Below, piece by piece: positions 58,343 through 64,000 of a stretch of 64,000 nt of DNA. The position numbers and the translations under genes are program-made. Position 1 is the first letter of the stretch; each line of letters starts with the position of its first letter. Under the pieces are notes generated by a model. It did no database searches and was not told the DNA's origin. It worked only from the letters and a program-made list of their open reading frames with translations. This DNA comes from Choristoneura fumiferana (lineage: Eukaryota > Arthropoda > Insecta > Lepidoptera > Tortricidae): the NCBI RefSeq assembly GCF_025370935.1, contig NC_133497.1, forward strand, positions 3,882,560 through 3,946,559, given 5' to 3'.

Positions 58343-58460
58343 CAGAGCCGTCTACCTATATGCAGGTGTGCGTTGCACACGGGCTCAGCGGTGTTAGGGG
58401 CGCCGGCCGCGGCACTTTGTATTATTCCATTTTGACCGCGCGCTTCTAAAGACGCCACTG
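58343..58460. mobile_element. 118-bp hAT MITE
   Basis: The ends CAGAGCCGTCTA and AAGACGCCACTG are inverted with few mismatches and flanked by the 8-bp duplication TGAAGATG (58335-58342, 58461-58468). It is absent from copy 1 at about 10300. Confidence 0.85.
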
Positions 58461-59049
58461 TGAAGATGAAGAAAGATGTGCCTTATGGAGTGACTTAACG
58501 AGGAAATTTATGATAGGATCGCAGAGTTCAAGTCTCCGAAATACAATTACAATTAAACAAAAGACACTTACAATAAGGGCTTATTCAGTTGTTATTTGAG
58601 ACAAAACCGAAGTATGAATTAGTTACTGAAGGTGATAAAGAAAGTTATAAACTAATCTTCAAAAAAAAAAGCCTATTAAAAGTAACAGAGGTTCCAAATA
58701 TTTACAAATGATTAAACCTTTATTTAAGCTAACTAGGAACTGTGACTGTGAGAGTACAGAAAACCTTTCAGTGGGTAAAGAACTTTGAGTATTTAGCTAG
58801 ATAAATACTCAAAGGTCAGTAAGGACCACGTTTTAATTCCCACGGGAATTTTATAAAATCCCGGAGTTTCAATTCAACTGCTGTATCTAATGATTTAGCG
58901 TGCGAAGCCGTGGTGGGTAAAGTCTAGTAATAAAGAGATTTATTATTTATTTATTCCTCTTAATGGCGGCCATAAAAAATAACTGTTATCTCTGAAACGT
59001 CAAAATTTGACATCTGTCAGAATTCCACGGAATAAAAAATAGAGTTATA

Positions 59050-59325
59050 GGGCCAGCTGGGCTACTCCGAAACTCGAAATCGAAGTTCGTGTCGTACGGT
59101 CCCTCTGACACTTACACTATTTGATACGAGAGCGAGAGGGACGGCACAACACGAATTCGAGTTTCGAGTTTCGGAGGTAGCCTGCAGAGGAGCTACTACG
59201 AAAACTCGCAAATCGAAGTTCGTATCACACCGTCCCTTTCACTCGCGTATTAAATGACTTAAGAGTCAGAGGGACGGCAACATACGAAATTCGAGTTTTG
59301 CACTTCGTGGTATAGGGCCAGATAT
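59050..59325. repeat. Two adjacent hairpin repeats
   Basis: Two members of the GGCTACTACGAAACTCG family lie end to end, sharing TATAGGGCCAG flanks. Copy 1 of the locus has only one (22799-22925), so the other is a private insertion or a loss. Confidence 0.75.
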
Positions 59326-59360
59326 CACACAACGTCATTCATGTTTTTCGTATTCGACAA

Positions 59361-59778
59361 TGAGGGCTATCGCGTATGAATTCGCCACTAGAGGCGCTAG
59401 TGTAGCGTGAGGTCTCTGAAATGTCAAATCTCATAGTTTTTGGGTGAGCTACGCGGTTTATTTATAATTAGAATAATTTTGTGAATATTTTGCAATATCT
59501 GAAAATTAATTATGGCAAATATGCGTTCCGGCAATGAATGCCTGTGTTTTGAGACAGTTTTGTCTTTCGGAAACCTTTGTCCTCCTTTTTTCCGAACAAA
59601 ACGGGACTATGCAACATTGTGGCATGCTCGATATTTTTATGGTACGGTTTTTAAGGTAAAATAAAATATGATTTTAATCTAAACTTTGTTTTCACACACG
59701 TAAAAACACTTTGAAAGCCATACCTAAAAACCTCACGCACCAGTGCGCCATCTAGTGAGACAAAAACGATAGCCCTCA
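59361..59778. mobile_element. Complete 418-bp TGAGGGCTATCG MITE
   Basis: Full-length reference copy in this window. The ends TGAGGGCTATCG and CGATAGCCCTCA are inverted, with further imperfect pairing (GGCGCTAGTG with GTGCGCCATC). It is non-coding, and no clear target-site duplication could be defined. Confidence 0.85.
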
Positions 59779-60249
59779 TTCATTGTCCCTCAATAGTATG
59801 CAATGTAACGCAACTCAAATTAAAGTTCTTGCATCGTCTAAATGGAGCTTTACACAAGAAACTCGTGTGATTACAATAAAAGTCAAATCGTGTGATTAAA
59901 GAAAAAACTTTTATTTGAAAATAACTGAAAATACAATCTATGCTAAACTATTATATACGATGAATGATAAAAAAAAACTTATATCACATAATTTAAACAG
60001 CCTATTTGTACATGGATTTGACATTTCAAATGTGATCAGCACAAATTTCCTCTAAAGGTACATGAAAGTGGAGGATTTTCATTTTTACTTTTGCTATTCG
60101 AGATGGTATTAATAAACACCGACGAACTGACATATCGTTTAGCGACTGACGTTTCGAATGTTGCCAGCTTAGCGTCATCAAATTTCTACTAAAATGGTAT
60201 TTATTTTTAACAGAGTAAATACGTATTTAATATTATTTTAGATAAGAAT

Positions 60250-62875
60250 TTAAACTGTTTTTTGGAGGTACTCGTCGTAGAGGTACAGGGAAATGGACAG
60301 GTCCTGCCCATCGTTGCTGGCGATGAATTTCTTGAGGTCTGCTGTGTGACCAGCCAAGTTGCGGATAGTCTTGGCGTGGTCTTCAATGAACTCTTCTTCT
60401 AGGTATTGAGCAATCTGAGGAGATATTTAGATTAGATCAGTATACATATTAAAAGAGTTCTCATGTGACGCAAAGAAAGTGACAACCATGTGCTTTTCAT
60501 AACGAGAGAAAAAAGGACTTAAAACGTATATGTGTGGCCAGCTACCATAATATTTGTTGGATAATGTTTTTCGGTGTCGTTTTGAGTATGTACAGTCAAG
60601 TGTAAAAATATGTACTTATTCAAAGTTTGAAAAATATATACTACAGACTTATTCTGACGCAATAAGGCCGTAGTAACATATTTTTGAGTGGTTCCAATAG
60701 AAACTTATTTTTGCACTTGACTGTACCTTCACCTTTAAAATTTCACTATCAGAATCTGTTATTTTCATGTGTTCTGTATATACAGTTGAGGAAACTGGAT
60801 CGCGTAAAGAGTGGGATCTTTTCATATAATCAATTTCGCTATGATTTCTTTGGCAGATGTTTGGAATGTTAATATGACATTAGTAGCACAAAGCTTCCAC
60901 CACCCTGGTACGCGATTACTGTATAATAAAGTTTATAGATGAGAGATGTTGAACAGAAAGTATACGAGAAAATAGAGGTCGAAAAAAGTCAGACTGTTAT
61001 AATCCGTCGCAAAATCGCACGGATCCCAGTCCAACTCCGGACTCCGGCACTGCAATGTGGAAGGCGAGGGAAAACCACCATAGTATTTTCCTAAGAAAGC
61101 CGTCATGAAGGTTCGCTTTGATCCTCAATCGACTTCCACGACCTTTCAAGAGTATAAAGACTTGGAAGAAGATACCTCAGGGTCGTGCAGATGCTGGCTG
61201 TTCCTGGTAGCCTCGCGGTGAATGTGGAACGCGCGCTCCGCGATCTCTTTCTGCGTGTCCAGGGCCTTAGCCATAGCCTCCAGTTCATGCAGTTCCACGG
61301 TGTAGTTCTTGTTGGCGACGGAGTCCAGGGTGGAGCGGCGAGAGAAGTCCATCACGCCACCTGAAAGTAGAAGTATAAGTTAGCGCTATTCAAGCCAGGA
61401 GTGAATAGAATCGATCCTGCGGAAACGATCCTGGCCGGATTGCCAGGATGTCACTACCAGATTATTGTATTTTCTCTTACATAAGCATGCCAAATTTCAA
61501 GTCAATCTGACAACTGGAAGTTGGTCGAATTTAACTTGCAAGATTTGATTTTTGATGGGACAGGTGAAACTAAATAAAAGCTTGTTAAAAGCATCCAATT
61601 AAAAAATCTAGAGAAAACAATTGACTCACCTCTAGTAGTAATATGCTTGATGAGTTCAATGCTCTTCTCCCACGCATCATCAGACAGCTTCCTGAATAGC
61701 TTGCTGAATCCTCCTCTGTTAGTCTGGTAGTTGTTGAAGTAGGACGCAGATAACAGGTACTCGTAGGAGCGAGTGAGATGCAGGTTGGCATAAGCTTGCA
61801 TTTCAGTAGCGAGGTTGCCATGGTGACCGTAGCCGCCGTAGATTGCGTTACATCTTGCCAAGACTAAAATAATTAGTAGAATTTTAGTTTCTGTGCTGGC
61901 AACTCTACATGTCAATGTCAAATGGCTTCCTCGTACACAGGCTTCCTATGAAAGGAAGGAAGCCGTGTTGCTCTAAGTCAAATGACCAAACAATTCGCTG
62001 AACGAAGGATTTTTCTTAAACCAAATGATGGAGACTAATAATGTTATTATTTTAAGAAATTACAAATTGAGGCGATTAAAACCCGCTTCATGAGTGTATA
62101 AGCTTATTTAATTTATCACAAGCAAATACTAATTTAAAAAAAAGCAGTTATACAAGGACAAAAAGCAGATGTATCTATGAATGCCTATAATGCATGTACA
62201 ACACAATCATTAATTTTGTCTTAAACTTGTAGAATAATGGGCCCATGCAGATCCATGATTTATGCATGAATGATCCACTTACCCACTTCTAAATAACCAA
62301 GAGGCATTAAAAACAAAATCAAATCATATTATTCACACACAAAGAAATTTAAGACTTCATTTAAGTACCCTACAAGAGATAATCAAATCTGTAACTATGG
62401 TTTATGATAAGATAACATTTGAAACCTATACCTATAGATAAATAAAGATTCCAGAAAAAAAGAACAAAGTACATAACCCTGTTTGATTTTGTTTCTGATT
62501 GATTACCTACCTATTTTCTTTGCATTCAACCAGGGTAAAAGCAAAAGTTACCAACTCAGAACTAATTGAAACTTAAATAAAACATAATCAAAGGCGATCT
62601 AGATTACTTATAAGCACCTAGTTTGATTTGAGACCTTCTTTTTTTTTTTTGTCAGCAAATATCAGGGCAATCTATGGCCAGTTAGCTTAGGTACTGACTG
62701 ACACTGATGACATTATACTCCAGTATATTTTCTTAATTAGTTGAAATTAAATCAACTTACCAAGGCTATTGGAGGCCTGTGAACAGTCAATGGAGACATC
62801 CTGGTAGCAGCTGTCGTTGGCCAAGGCTCCAGACAGGGCCAGAAAGCAGGATACAGCAATAGCAAGGAACTTCAT
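60250..62875 (-). CDS. Fer2LCH: Secreted ferritin light-chain homologue, copy 2
   Basis: Exons 62875-62761, 61863-61630, 61360-61176 and 60414-60250 have the same lengths, phases and splice borders as copy 1 and encode 232 residues. The only amino-acid difference I noticed is in the signal peptide (Leu to Phe at residue 11, SCFLALSG); other exon changes look silent. Like copy 1 it lacks the ferroxidase EXXH. Introns differ by small indels: about 40 bp seen at 23917-23955 is missing here, and the intronic MITE is longer. Function as for copy 1. It is probably the second allele of the same gene, though a recent duplicate is possible. Confidence 0.93.
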
Positions 62876-63586
62876 GGTTCTAAAAGAGATAGTGAGAACT
62901 TTAATGACACCTTCTGTAAAAAACTGGCTGAATATAGACAAGTGCCTTTAAAAAAAGTATTTTTTTTGTAAATCAGCAGTTAATATAGTTTGAATAAAAT
63001 AGTAAAAAACAGATAGAAAAGGAACTTAAGTTTTACATAGGTACAAAATTGATTTAAAGTACAAAAAAATTATCATTTAGTTATCATTGTAAGTACTTCT
63101 TTTGTGCTAAATCATCAGTCAATTAAGTATATTACACCTATATATTTTAGTAGGTATAAATACCTACCTTATATTAACCATATCACCAGATAAAAACAAT
63201 ACTCATTGATACAATGTGAAACAATAATATCTTAAGCACACCTAGGTACTGCTTCCCTGCCTACAATGTTAGAGGAAAAGTAGGTAATTTTGTTAATGTT
63301 AATATAGATTGCCAGTGGACAACAAACAAACAATAAATCATAGCCTTTGATATTATAATTGAAAATGAGTTGTAAAAAGGTTTGCTTGAAAATATCCGCC
63401 CTGACATTTGCCAAATAAAGACTTCCAAATCTCCAATGAGGAGAACAGTGAAAACCAAAATAGAATAAAAAAAACTACGTCAAAATACACCGAATCAGAC
63501 GCAATTAGTGAAAAAAAAAACAAAAGCACAAGGAAAACAAAAGATAATTCCATTCAATGTCGTATAAATAATTAAAAATCACTCAC

Positions 63587-63780
63587 CAAATAAGAGTGTC
63601 ACGTTTACAATGAATGAGGAGTCAAATAAAAACAGATCCGTCGTAAGTGCAGCCTTTACACACACTGGCGCAGAAGGCGACTTCCAACAACAAAGACTCG
63701 AAACTGATAGTCGGTCGATAGTCCGCAAATGGGACTAAAATATGAAAGATAACCGCGCAATAGCAAACAATGTTCGATGG
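63587..63780 (-). other. 5' UTR exon of ferritin light chain, copy 2
   Basis: Same donor context (TATTTG|GTGAGT, exon end 63587) and the same IRE as copy 1. The upstream limit is estimated. Confidence 0.6.
63652..63678 (-). promoter_or_regulatory. Iron-responsive element of ferritin light chain, copy 2
   Basis: Identical in sequence to the IRE at 27121-27147: lower stem GCCUU/AAGGC, bulged C, upper stem UGCGC/GUGUA, loop CAGUGU. Confidence 0.93.
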
Positions 63781-64000
63781 AACTTCTGCCTGAGTCAACT
63801 ATACTTACTTTACTATTTCTGAAATACAATGAAGTTGGCTCAAGTAGGGCCTGGTGTGGTTAGGTATTAAAAATAAAATTACCCCTACGTTCATTGTTTC
63901 ATCGTAAGAGGACGTATTCTGGAATTAAAAACAATTTTAGTAGTTTTTGAATCATTTAAAACTATACTTACGTGTAGTATAAGTTCTACTAGTAGCAAAA

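Larger units (their letters stand above)
56682..64000 (+). repeat. Duplicated block, copy 2 (protease end to ferritin IRE)
   Basis: Collinear with 9014-10310 joined to 22089-27490, with the BEL/Pao insertion skipped. It includes the protease last exon, light-chain ferritin and its IRE, and runs off the window before the heavy chain. Private insertions are at 56898-57109, 58343-58460 and 59361-59778. Confidence 0.92.

Overview
The window is eukaryotic, AT-rich, intron-containing and crowded with transposons, and almost certainly comes from a moth or butterfly. The evidence is a head-to-head pair of secreted ferritin genes with lepidopteran-type signal peptides and iron-responsive elements (IREs), tRNA-derived SINEs and RTE-like LINE tails ending in (GAT)n, the GGTTCCG-type repeats common in Lepidoptera, and BEL/Pao, Copia and hAT elements. 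Two 100-N gaps (8914-9013 and 34401-34500) split it into three contigs: A (1-8913), B (9014-34400) and C (34501-64000).

Contig A holds the last exon of a serine protease (564-645), then only repeats and decayed LINEs (3075-4877; 7550-8913 minus strand). Contig B opens with the last exon of a second, related protease (9338-9500). A BEL/Pao retrotransposon (10311-22088) follows, with a second, deleted BEL/Pao element (16159-21913) nested in it. Next come the ferritin light-chain gene (minus strand, CDS 23709-26354), a shared promoter interval, and the first coding exon of the ferritin heavy-chain gene (28106-28172); the rest of that gene is not in the window. Contig C holds a modular-type serine protease gene in six recognisable exons (36331-57399). 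A hAT-like transposon interrupts its first recognisable exon, and its introns carry a Copia element inside a 20-bp minisatellite, a second hAT element, foldback elements and SINEs. The contig ends with a second copy of the ferritin light-chain gene (60250-62875).

The start of contig B (9014 onward) matches 56682-64000 of contig C collinearly: protease last exon, intergenic DNA, ferritin light chain, IRE. Coding exons are nearly identical, but the flanks differ by transposon insertions, some with target-site duplications and an empty site in the other copy. Since one copy begins at the first base after a gap, the likeliest reading is two haplotypes placed in tandem by scaffolding. A true segmental duplication is not excluded.

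The ferritin subunits co-assemble into secreted/ER ferritin. Both mRNAs carry a near-identical IRE in the 5' UTR, so transcription (shared promoter) and translation (IRP binding) are probably coordinated. The protease resembles the ModSP/HP14 group that starts immune proteolytic cascades. Many apparent frameshifts in otherwise fresh retrotransposons fall in homopolymer runs, which suggests residual long-read consensus errors rather than decay.
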